A DNA stretch of 64,000 bases from CAYGZQ01 sp964354375 [NCBI: uncultured Planctomycetota bacterium] (GTDB taxonomy: Bacteria; JAJVIF01; JAPKYR01), in the NCBI GenBank assembly GCA_964354375.1, contig CAYGZQ010000002.1, forward strand, positions 47,649 through 111,648, written 5' to 3'. The notes under the pieces are model-generated. The model made no database searches and was not told the origin of the DNA. It was given only the letters and a program-made list of their open reading frames with translations. Shown here in pieces: positions 17,001 through 23,239 of the stretch; positions within the stretch are counted from its first letter, which is position 1; every line of letters starts with the position of its first letter. A program made the position numbers and the translations under genes.

Positions 17001-17508
17001 ACATCCCCGACTGAGTGAATTCGGTCGGATTCCACCATCGCGTATACCCGTCCGCGTTCTCAAGCCTTGTCTCGTCCCAGTCGGCGAATTTCAGAGAGCC
17101 GATATCGAGCGTGCCCGGCGTCATGAGGATGCCCTTCACGTCGAATCCCGCGAGCTGGGGCTTGGTTCCGAACGGGTGCTTGAGAGTGATGTCAAACGCG
17201 AAGAGGCCGTTCGGAGGATCGGATTCGCTCGGGACCGCAGCCGCGCTGACTCCCATCGTGGTGTTCAGGATGCCGGTGACATTGAGGTGCAGGTCGGCGG
17301 ATCGAGCGGGCAGGGCGGTGATCGACAAGCTGTCTGTATCTACACTGAGCGACCAGAAGCCAAGGCATCGATGTCCTGAGCCCGACTCAGTTGCACGGAC
17401 CGGGGTGGCTTGTTTGTCGAAATCAGTGTCGGGAATCGTCGGATTCCCCTGGCAACCCGTCACCACGACCAGAATCGCCGGCAGCAGAGATAAAAGCCGC
17501 TTGAGCAT
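14059..17508 (-). CDS. Modular lipoprotein: FDVRG-type domain, PPC-like domain, LVIVD-like propeller
   Basis: At 1149 residues this is the largest product here. Lipobox VTGC, Cys19. The N-terminal shared domain shows LKHPFGTKPQLAGFDVKGI, LENADGYTRWWNPTEF, NPYKYFADAL and YAVDASW. A PPC-like beta-sandwich follows (DWYFFEIAPGF ... PGTYYVRLRV, about 430-540). The linker NPVDITP then leads into propeller repeats with CYAADGDEGVTVVDFSSPDN as a typical unit. Probably displayed on the outer membrane and carrying two adhesion or binding modules. Start ATG 17508 follows GGCAGGTGCC. Its N-terminal domain is clearly homologous to those at 11113, 23240, 52424 and 56950. Confidence 0.75.
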   Translation of the reverse strand: MLKRLLSLLPAILVVVTGCQGNPTIPDTDFDKQATPVRATESGSGHRCLGFWSLSVDTDSLSITALPARSADLHLNVTGILNTTMGVSAAAVPSESDPPNGLFAFDITLKHPFGTKPQLAGFDVKGILMTPGTLDIGSLKFADWDETRLENADGYTRWWNPTEFTQSGMFGYTQGVLTNSSASSLTATVNPYKYFADALEATDSMGSVHNTAMDADTGRGVFTAGSSNTRRYLIRFPMNPGPQVIYGYAVDASWAAPSPNPPSAVPDDFPLSANEPEPYDVVVVPTVNTLFYDSETGMKGGVLRLATNVHDWQGQAAADIAGQVNLVRAYAPDLYAGVVDGTLVGETPIKAQYSVDLTGKAVPSQPGTALVAVRAESNDGQTYDQGLGYPAAVSSAISSWQALTVDIVDPPCDADMNNSMPEAEPIGPGDQIEDTLCDVVDYEDWYFFEIAPGFRPEGEIRWYQDAQKAKIEFYDSQAQLLDKSTIVGGGILKIELDPLDLGPGTYYVRLRVDQFTISGGGAMVYLLESDFSIVDTIPDNPVDITPWNLDCDAIWVKKHGDYAFLAGVVGYWVYDVSDYGGAVFVSRIYDKCGSEPAFDYPYMYSWEDPTANPAGIDMVDFTDPAAPELTEDALVVNSGVADIAMDSRYMYVAAGTGLNWRVSIYDYLVNPAAPVWVSDFVIDEKPIDLEVIDPEGSHTSLAVLFPAQLRVFVVENPLDVTPNGNAYSGGGAEFKDLEVSGWYLVHSYVMPGPVSGVSVLSYSPVTQLNAHGYADLPGDGVNICVHGTTCYAADGDEGVTVVDFSSPDNPTVVTSEDTFSLPISLDADGDILMCVCEHGGFAVYDLSIPLSPILMTYAQCVNAPICGAFTGDYGIFCQSDGSFGALTFLDNTDVLHPVVAVSWPIPGLYFDSIAVLGDVFAIGSSQGQSFALVDGGAIPELLAVYSENLGGDVISPALTDARCYVSLLNGLIYVYDISSFPTVTALGPVMIPWPAWHLALKGSYMYGSNGQTLLVFSLSNIDAPQQVNSLPMAHNINELKVRGDYLYMLTSDTLEVLDISTGNAPSVVGSVTLPYAPSMKFMAIDSQNAYVADDVSPTVAVNLWPPNDPQVFGEVTTPCPGFPNTGLLDNKGILYEMHTRIGLKIYDLY

Positions 17509-17623
17509 ATGGCACCTGCCTATCGATCAGTATCGCCGTGGAGAAAGAGTAGCATTAGCGGCTGCCCACCGAAAGGCAAAGCCATGACGAACCACATCGG
17601 TCCCGGGGAGTCCTAAATGCAGG

Positions 17624-17629
17624 TATAAT
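17624..17629 (+). promoter_or_regulatory. -10 box candidate
   Basis: A perfect TATAAT lies 35 bases before the membrane protein at 17664. The region 17 bases further upstream has no recognisable -35. Confidence 0.35.
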
Positions 17630-17663
17630 GAAAGTGACAATCGGGAGAGTCTGACCAACGACG

Positions 17664-18326
17664 ATGGCCGATTATCATCGAGCAGTTCTCCACAATTTCC
17701 TGTTTTTCGCTTCCTGGCTGGTGCCACTTGCGGTCTCCATCGTAGTTATGCTGGTGGGGTTCATCAGGTGGCGTTCGCCGTCATCCTGGAGACTCCGGTT
17801 CTGGGGAGGCTTCGCAGCAGTCATTATCTTCGCGGCCTTCATTCTCTTTTCATCTTCCAATGACCATTCCTGGCGCCCGATCCCGGTAGTGCCGCCCTGG
17901 CATATGACGAGGGACAATCTGAGCACAATCCAGATTGCTGTCGAACGTTACGCCGATCACAACGATGGCCACTACCCTCTGACGATTGAGGATCTGTTCA
18001 CTGAGCCGATCCTGAACTCGACCCCAAGGAACCGCTACACCGGTAAACTGATGGTGGAAATCCCGTTCGGAGCAACTCCCTGGGAAGGCGAGTTCACCTA
18101 CGTCCCAGTCAAGCAGGGCGAGGATGTGATTGGCTACTACCTTATTGCCTACGGCGGCAAAGATTGGCGAGGAGACGATATCGACGGAGACGGGCAACCC
18201 GACCACGTCCTTCAGGTCCTCTCGAGCAAAGATGCGCACCCGGAGACACTCCTGCCTCCGCTGGAAGAGCTGCTTCGCGCCTCAAAAGCCTCGTCCAGAT
18301 CCAAACCCCAGGGCAACGGTTCCTGA
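17664..18326 (+). CDS. Membrane protein with pseudopilin-like (GspG-type) periplasmic domain
   Basis: A 220-residue protein with two predicted membrane helices (about 12-34 and 45-63), then a segment beginning MTRDNLSTIQIAVERYADHN, which resembles GspG-type sequences after the pilin helix, with YPLTIEDLF, a calcium-site-like DIDGDGQPDH and FTYVPVKQGEDVIGYYLIAYG. Unlike true pseudopilins there is no prepilin cleavage motif, so this is a membrane-anchored relative rather than a secretion pseudopilin. No secretion genes are nearby. Function unknown. Confidence 0.6.
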   Translation: MADYHRAVLHNFLFFASWLVPLAVSIVVMLVGFIRWRSPSSWRLRFWGGFAAVIIFAAFILFSSSNDHSWRPIPVVPPWHMTRDNLSTIQIAVERYADHNDGHYPLTIEDLFTEPILNSTPRNRYTGKLMVEIPFGATPWEGEFTYVPVKQGEDVIGYYLIAYGGKDWRGDDIDGDGQPDHVLQVLSSKDAHPETLLPPLEELLRASKASSRSKPQGNGS

Positions 18327-18358
18327 ACTGTGAGTTGTCCGTTCGTCCGTCCCGGCGA

Positions 18359-18493
18359 GTGCATCGCCGGGCTACTTCGAGTAACGGCTGTGATAGTGCG
18401 GCTCGGCGGGAGCCTCGCCCTCCCGATCCAACTCCTTTGTCACCAGTTCATTGAGTTTTGAGACAGCCTCGTGCATCGCCGGGCTACTTCGAG
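18359..18493. repeat. 23-bp direct repeat pair overlapping the end of the dehydrogenase gene
   Basis: The 23-bp unit beginning GCATCGCCGGGCTACTTC within its first 20 bases occurs at 18359-18381 and again at 18471-18493. The second copy contains the stop codon and the last two codons (Ser-Lys) of the minus-strand dehydrogenase. A GC-rich hairpin (GGCGGGAGCCTCGCC region) lies between the copies. Confidence 0.7.
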
Positions 18494-19608
18494 ACGTACT
18501 TCGCCACTTCCTGGGCTACCTCGAGCGTTGTGTTTGTGCCGCCCATATCGTAGGTGCGTACGCGGCCCTCTTTGATCACGCGGGCGATGGCGTTCTCGAC
18601 GCGAGCGGACATCTCTTTCTCCTCGAGCCAGTCGAGCATCAATTTCACCGTGAGGAGCATCGCCATCGGGTTCACCTTGTGCATCCCGGCGTATTTCGGC
18701 GCTGAGCCGTGCGTGGGCTCGAACAGCGCGAGACCGTCGCCGATGTTCGCGCTCGACGCAAACCCCAGTCCGCCGACAAGCTGGGCCGCGAGATCGCTGA
18801 TGATGTCCCCGAACATGTTGGACGTGACCAGCACATCGTAATCGAGCGGGTTCTTCAAAAGCCACATGCACATGGCGTCGATGTTGGTCTCCCACAGAGG
18901 AATTCCGGGATATTCCTTCGCGATCTTCCTCGCCTCGCGGATCATGAGACCGCTGGTCTCGCGTATCACGTTCGGCTTCTCGACGATGGTCACGGATTTC
19001 CGTGAGTGCTTTTTCGCGTACTCAAACGCCGCTCGGATGATTTTCTGCGCTCCGGGACGCGTGATAATGCGGCACGATATCGCCATGTCGTGGTTGGGCA
19101 CGCTGTCGAACTTCTGGAAAGCTTTCGAGCTCTCGCGCAGAGCCTTGCGAACCCCTTCCGGGACCGGATGGAACTCCACGCCCGAGTACAGGTCCTCCGT
19201 GTTCTCTCTGAAAACGACGAGGTCGATGCCTTCCTTGTAGTTGAGCGGGTTGCCCGGGTAGGCCTTGCAGGGTCGGAGGTTGGTGTGCAGGTTGAAAAGC
19301 TGCCTCAGACGAACTATCGGGGAGCGATAGACAAAACCCTTCCCCTGCAGCTCCGGGATAAGCTCATTCTCCGCCTCTTCCTTGGGCTTTGACGTTATCG
19401 CGCCAAAGAGACAGCAGGTCGTGTTTTTCAAAAGGTCGATCGTACGCTGGGGAAGCGCGTCTCCCTCGGTGCGCCAGAACTCCCAGCCGATGTCGCCGGG
19501 GATGTATTCCGCGTCAAGTTTGATGGCGTCGAGGACGATCTTCGCCGCGTCCATTACATCCCTGCCGACCCCGTCGCCGGGAAGCCACGCGATCTTGTAC
19601 TTCGGCAT
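18484..19608 (-). CDS. Isocitrate/isopropylmalate dehydrogenase family, probably isocitrate dehydrogenase
   Basis: A 374-residue beta-decarboxylating dehydrogenase. It opens YKIAWLPGDGVGRDVM, carries the substrate loop VRLRQLFNLHTNLRP, the signature RENTEDLYSGVEF, the metal-binding Asp residues in TSNMFGDIISDL, and the nucleotide site LFEPTHGSAPKYAG. Context (citrate synthase-like, HD protein and IPMI-type hydro-lyase subunits upstream on the same strand) favours isocitrate as substrate, giving 2-oxoglutarate, over isopropylmalate. Cofactor choice cannot be settled by eye. It is last in the operon, separated from the small subunit by a long inverted repeat. Confidence 0.8.
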   Translation of the reverse strand: MPKYKIAWLPGDGVGRDVMDAAKIVLDAIKLDAEYIPGDIGWEFWRTEGDALPQRTIDLLKNTTCCLFGAITSKPKEEAENELIPELQGKGFVYRSPIVRLRQLFNLHTNLRPCKAYPGNPLNYKEGIDLVVFRENTEDLYSGVEFHPVPEGVRKALRESSKAFQKFDSVPNHDMAISCRIITRPGAQKIIRAAFEYAKKHSRKSVTIVEKPNVIRETSGLMIREARKIAKEYPGIPLWETNIDAMCMWLLKNPLDYDVLVTSNMFGDIISDLAAQLVGGLGFASSANIGDGLALFEPTHGSAPKYAGMHKVNPMAMLLTVKLMLDWLEEKEMSARVENAIARVIKEGRVRTYDMGGTNTTLEVAQEVAKYVSK

Positions 19609-19649
19609 TTAGTTCTCCGTATGTGGTGAAGATCAAGAAAAAGAAAGAC

Positions 19650-19762
19650 TAACCACGAAGACACTAAGGACACCAAGAACACAAAGAGGAAGTCAAGCTA
19701 GCGATGTCCGATTTCTCCCGTTCTTCTTTGTGTCCTTCGTGCCCTTAGTGTCTTCGTGGTTA
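19650..19762. repeat. Long inverted repeat between hydro-lyase small subunit and dehydrogenase
   Basis: The left arm (19650-19688) begins TAACCACGAAGACACTAAGG; the right arm (19725-19762) is its near-complement ending CTTAGTGTCTTCGTGGTTA. Arms of about 38 bases enclose a 36-base loop. It could act as an RNA processing or attenuation structure within the operon. Similar ACCACGAAGACAC repeats occur in other bacterial genomes as I recall. Confidence 0.7.
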
Positions 19763-19770
19763 CTCTTCTC

Positions 19771-20268
19771 TTATCCCCTTTTCGACTTGACCCACTCAAC
19801 GAGTCCGCCGCATTCGAGAATGCCCCTGACCTCTTCGGGCAGTGGCGGGAACGGGAATTCCTCTCCGGAGGACGAGATGATCACGCCTCTTTCGAGGTCG
19901 ACGGTAATCTCCTCGCCCCTCTCGATCGCGTCGACCGCATCGGCCTGCACGATGACCGGCAGTCCGGCATTGATGCAGTTGCGGTAGTAAATCCGCGCGA
20001 AGCTCTTGCCTATCACCGCCCCCACACCGGCCGCCTTCAGGCAGAAAACCGCCTGCTCACGGGACGACCCGCATCCGAAATTGGTGCCTGCGACGATGAT
20101 GTCGCCCGGCTTGACAGCTTTGGTGAAGGACGGGTCGAGGTCCTCGAACGCGTGCTTCGCCATCTCGTCGAGCTCGGTCACCGTGTAGGTGTATTTTCCG
20201 GGGAAAATGACGTCGGTGTTGACATCGTCCCCGTATTTCCACGTTCTGCCTTTGATGGATTTAGACAT
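19771..20268 (-). CDS. Aconitase/IPMI-family hydro-lyase, small subunit (set 2)
   Basis: A 165-residue LeuD-type subunit with [16 protein letters not shown] near the start and [14 protein letters not shown] in the middle. The substrate loop equivalent to YLRT reads YTYT, so it departs from classical isopropylmalate isomerase. With the large subunit just upstream (20-base gap) and flanking citrate synthase-like and isocitrate-dehydrogenase-like genes, the most economical reading is that this pair is the cell's aconitase. Homoaconitase remains possible. Confidence 0.8.
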   Translation of the reverse strand: MSKSIKGRTWKYGDDVNTDVIFPGKYTYTVTELDEMAKHAFEDLDPSFTKAVKPGDIIVAGTNFGCGSSREQAVFCLKAAGVGAVIGKSFARIYYRNCINAGLPVIVQADAVDAIERGEEITVDLERGVIISSSGEEFPFPPLPEEVRGILECGGLVEWVKSKRG

Positions 20269-20288
20269 GTTCGATCCTCGCCTTTGAG

Positions 20289-21539
20289 CTACAAACCCCT
20301 CGGATCGGTGATCTCGCCCGCGATTGCGCTCGCCATGACGGTCTCGGGGCTCGCGAGATAAATCTCCGATTCCGGGTTACCCATCCTTCCTTTGAAATTA
20401 CGGTTGGCCGTCGAGATGCACACTTCGCCGGTCGCAAGCACCCCTTCGTGTGCCCCCAGACATGGCCCGCAGCCGGTGTTCATTATAACACCGCCGGCCT
20501 GACTTATCTGCATCCATGTGCCGTCCATGAGCGCCGCCTCGTAGATCTCCCGGGACGCCGGGAAGACAAGCAGGCGGACGTCCGGGTGAATCTCGCGTCC
20601 GTTCAGGACCCCCACAGCGGCGTGGAAGTCCTCCAGACGCCCGTTCGTGCATGTTCCGAGCACCGCCTGGTGGATTTTCGTTCCCGCTACATCCGCCACA
20701 TCTGCGACATTGTCCACCGTGTGCGGCTTCGCCACTTTCGGAGACAGCCTGGAGACGTCGAAATCGAGGTTCTGGAAAATGGCCGCGCCCTGATCGGTGT
20801 CCACCACCTCGAACGGCTCGCTTGTCCGGTCCATGAGCCATTCGATGACCTCCCGGTTGGGAATGCAGTAGCCGACCTTCGCGCCCATCTCGGCCGACAG
20901 GTTGCAGAGCACCATGCGTTCGCCCACCGACATTTTGTCAACAGTGTCGCCGTTGAACTCGATCGCCCTGTACAGCGCACCGTCCGCGCCGATTTTTCTG
21001 ATAATCTCAAGGGCCAAATCTTTCGCGCCCACCCGCTTGGGGAAACTCCCCTTGATTGTGATCGTCATCGTGTCCGGGCAGAGAAGCCAGAGCATGCCGA
21101 TTGCCATGATGGACGCAAGCTCGCTTCGACCGATCCCGGCGGCGAACGCTCCGAAAGCCCCGTGGGTGGTCGTATGAGAATCCGAGCCCAGAATGAGTCT
21201 CCCAGGGAGGGCGAGCCCCTCCTCGGGAAGCACCTGGTGACAAATCCCCCGCTGGATATCGAAGAAATGCCTGATCCCCTGCGCCTTCACGAATTCCCGG
21301 ATTTTCTTGTGGTTGGCGGCGTGCTTCGAGTCGGCCGCCGGGACGCAATGATCGAGGATCATCACGTGCCTGTCGGGGTTGTCGACCTTCCCGCCGCCCA
21401 TCTTCTCGAACGTCGAGATGATCGCGGCGGTATTGTCATGGGATAGCGCGATGTCGGGCGTGAGCATCGCGATCTCGCCCGCCTTCACCTCGCGTCCAGC
21501 GTGCTGAGAGAATATCTTCTCGGAGAATGTCTGTGGCAT
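20289..21539 (-). CDS. Aconitase/IPMI-family hydro-lyase, large subunit (set 2)
   Basis: A 416-residue Fe-S subunit opening [18 protein letters not shown], with [33 protein letters not shown] and [12 protein letters not shown] supplying the active site and the three cluster cysteines. This is the archaeal-type LeuC/homoaconitase architecture of about 415 residues, not the fused 750-900-residue aconitase. It is co-transcribed with the small subunit. Operon context suggests citrate-isocitrate isomerisation; leucine biosynthesis is not indicated because no leuA is visible. Confidence 0.85.
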   Translation of the reverse strand: MPQTFSEKIFSQHAGREVKAGEIAMLTPDIALSHDNTAAIISTFEKMGGGKVDNPDRHVMILDHCVPAADSKHAANHKKIREFVKAQGIRHFFDIQRGICHQVLPEEGLALPGRLILGSDSHTTTHGAFGAFAAGIGRSELASIMAIGMLWLLCPDTMTITIKGSFPKRVGAKDLALEIIRKIGADGALYRAIEFNGDTVDKMSVGERMVLCNLSAEMGAKVGYCIPNREVIEWLMDRTSEPFEVVDTDQGAAIFQNLDFDVSRLSPKVAKPHTVDNVADVADVAGTKIHQAVLGTCTNGRLEDFHAAVGVLNGREIHPDVRLLVFPASREIYEAALMDGTWMQISQAGGVIMNTGCGPCLGAHEGVLATGEVCISTANRNFKGRMGNPESEIYLASPETVMASAIAGEITDPRGL

Positions 21540-21572
21540 GGCGTTGTCTCCGGTTCTTGGCGGTTTACGGCG

Positions 21573-22115
21573 TCACGTAAGCTTGAACGGCTCGAAGTTG
21601 AGGAAATCCGCGTGGTTGATGATTATTGCTTCGAGAGTCGCGCGCGACTTGTCGCCTTCGTGGGAGTGGTACGCGACTATGTGCTGGACCTCCTCCGGAA
21701 GTCCCGCCGCGCGCGCGATCCCCATTCCGCTCAGGGGATGCCTGAGGAGTTTCCCGGATTTGGCGACAACAAAACGTCCGTCCTCCTCTTTGTACTCCAC
21801 CAGCTTCCCCACGTCATGGAGAAGAGCACCTGCGAGGAGGATATCGCGATTCGCAAGCATCTGGGGCTTGCCCGGATGCGCGGCTTCGATGGCGTCCGCG
21901 ATCGCAAGCGCGACCCTGGTGACCCCCCTGATGTGCTCGAGCATTGTGGCCGGGCACGGACTGATCAAAAGCGTGAACGGCATCCTCTTCAGATCGGACG
22001 GGGTCCATCCGCCGGTCTCGAGCGCGTCGACATAGGCGTTCAACGCATCGGTTCTCAATCCCTGGTCCTTGATAAGGTTGAACTCCGGGATCAGCTCGAT
22101 AAGTTCGTTGTGCAT
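21573..22115 (-). CDS. HD-domain phosphohydrolase-like protein
   Basis: A 180-residue HD-superfamily protein. Metal ligands are visible in HIRGVTRVA, LLHDVGKLVE and HIVAYHSHEG, the last with extra histidines, followed by INHADFLNF. The sequence around the first helix (PFTLLISPCPATMLEHIRG) is distinctive. HD proteins hydrolyse phosphoester bonds, often in nucleotides, but the substrate is unknown here. It is embedded between citrate synthase-like and aconitase-like genes, which suggests a role linked to that pathway, for example control or metabolite repair. That is inference. Confidence 0.75.
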   Translation of the reverse strand: MHNELIELIPEFNLIKDQGLRTDALNAYVDALETGGWTPSDLKRMPFTLLISPCPATMLEHIRGVTRVALAIADAIEAAHPGKPQMLANRDILLAGALLHDVGKLVEYKEEDGRFVVAKSGKLLRHPLSGMGIARAAGLPEEVQHIVAYHSHEGDKSRATLEAIIINHADFLNFEPFKLT

Positions 22116-22167
22116 TTGAGTTCCACCTGTGACCCGGCAACCCGTTACCGGGATTTTTCTTTCTTCC

Positions 22168-22210
22168 CTCTCCCCTCGCCACGGGGTGGAGAGGGGTCAG
22201 GGGGTGAGGT
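22168..22210. repeat. GGGGTGAGG-type hairpin repeat overlapping a gene end
   Basis: A C-rich arm (CCTCTCCCCTCG) and a G-rich arm ending GGGGTCAGGGGGTGAGG form a hairpin. The right end contains the last codons and stop (Leu-Thr-Pro-stop) of the citrate synthase-like gene. The same sequence ends alaS at 40111-40162. Confidence 0.7.
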
Positions 22211-22976
22211 GTCTTTCCGAGGGACCCGCATAGCCGTAGTCCGACGGATCTATCTTCCGCATCGGCTTCTGCTCGGTAAGTTCCTCGTACACGTGCGCGA
22301 GAAGTCCCGGCGCCCTCGCGACCATGAAAAACCCGTTCATCATCATTGGGGGCACCCCGAGATCGCCCAGAATCGCGCCCAGCGCGCCGTCGACGTTCAG
22401 GGGGAGCGGCTTGCCCGATTTCTCGAACTGCCGCTCGATCGCCTGCGCCATTCTGAGATGATCGCCGACATAACCCATTTCCTCGCACGTCTTGGTGAGC
22501 TTGACGGTGCGAGGATCCGCGGTGTGAAGCCGGTGACCGAACCCGGCGATGCGCTTTTTCTTTTCCCTGAAGTCCGCGAGAAGCTTCGCCGCCGCATCGT
22601 CAACCGAGATGCCGTCCTTTTTCATCATCTCGAGGGCCTGATGAAGGGCGTGGAAGCAGTCCTCCAGCGCGCCGCCGTGGTGACGATTGATGCTCATGAT
22701 TCCTGCCGCGACGCTGGCGGAAAGGCTCGCGCCGGTGGACACGACGGTCCGGGCGGCAAGGCAGCTCGGCGGCGACGCGCCGTGATCGATCGACGACACA
22801 AAGATGACCTCAAGAAGCTTCGTCAGCTTCTCGTCCGGAAGCTCGCCCATGAGGATGAGCCATATCGCCTGCGCGAACGACACTTTCCCCATGAGCTCAT
22901 CGATTCTGTAGCCGCGCACCATGACCTTGTTCGGCGCGACGTCGGTCACTTTGGTGTCCCAGTGGTTCTCACCCAT
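22197..22976 (-). CDS. Citrate synthase superfamily protein, citryl-CoA-lyase-like
   Basis: A 259-residue protein from ATG 22976 (GAGG nine bases upstream; a TTG at 22991 is possible). At 259 residues it matches the short citryl-CoA lyase family rather than the roughly 370-430-residue citrate synthases. It has the expected active-site blocks SSIDHGASPPS, GFGHRLHTADPR and NVDGALGAIL, the last containing the catalytic Asp. It could cleave citryl-CoA or, in the opposite direction, make citrate from acetyl-CoA and oxaloacetate. No citryl-CoA synthetase is in the window. It is the first gene of a run ending in isocitrate dehydrogenase, which makes citrate formation or cleavage a fair guess. Its C-terminus lies in a repeat. 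Confidence 0.78.
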   Translation of the reverse strand: MGENHWDTKVTDVAPNKVMVRGYRIDELMGKVSFAQAIWLILMGELPDEKLTKLLEVIFVSSIDHGASPPSCLAARTVVSTGASLSASVAAGIMSINRHHGGALEDCFHALHQALEMMKKDGISVDDAAAKLLADFREKKKRIAGFGHRLHTADPRTVKLTKTCEEMGYVGDHLRMAQAIERQFEKSGKPLPLNVDGALGAILGDLGVPPMMMNGFFMVARAPGLLAHVYEELTEQKPMRKIDPSDYGYAGPSERHLTP

Positions 22977-23187
22977 TGCGTCTGTCCTCAAACATGTCCG
23001 AATTAGAGGGAGATAGTTTACCGTAAAGATTCGATTAAGGCGATAGCCTGCGCGCTATGTAGCATGCGCGTCCCTGCGCATGGTTCTTCTCCGACAGCAA
23101 AACCGTCCGCCAATTGGGATGGGAAACCGCCCCTTTGGAGCCAAAGAGCTCTCCTCGAAGACAGCCATCTGGTTGCACAGGAAATCA

Positions 23188-23196
23188 TGGTATAAT
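23188..23196 (+). promoter_or_regulatory. Extended -10 promoter of the propeller lipoprotein
   Basis: TGGTATAAT is a perfect extended -10 (TATAAT at 23191-23196) 44 bases before ATG 23240. A strong GAGGAGGGG ribosome-binding site follows. No good -35 is visible. The rest of the gap (22977-23187) holds only short hairpins such as CATGCGC/GCGCATG. Confidence 0.5.
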
Positions 23197-23239
23197 GATT
23201 AACGCTGAACGCTGATTAGAGTATTTGAGGAGGGGCTCC

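Noticed and set aside
18326-18483. A small gene between the membrane protein and the dehydrogenase
   Set aside because: The short open frames there are made from the direct repeats and have no ribosome-binding site.
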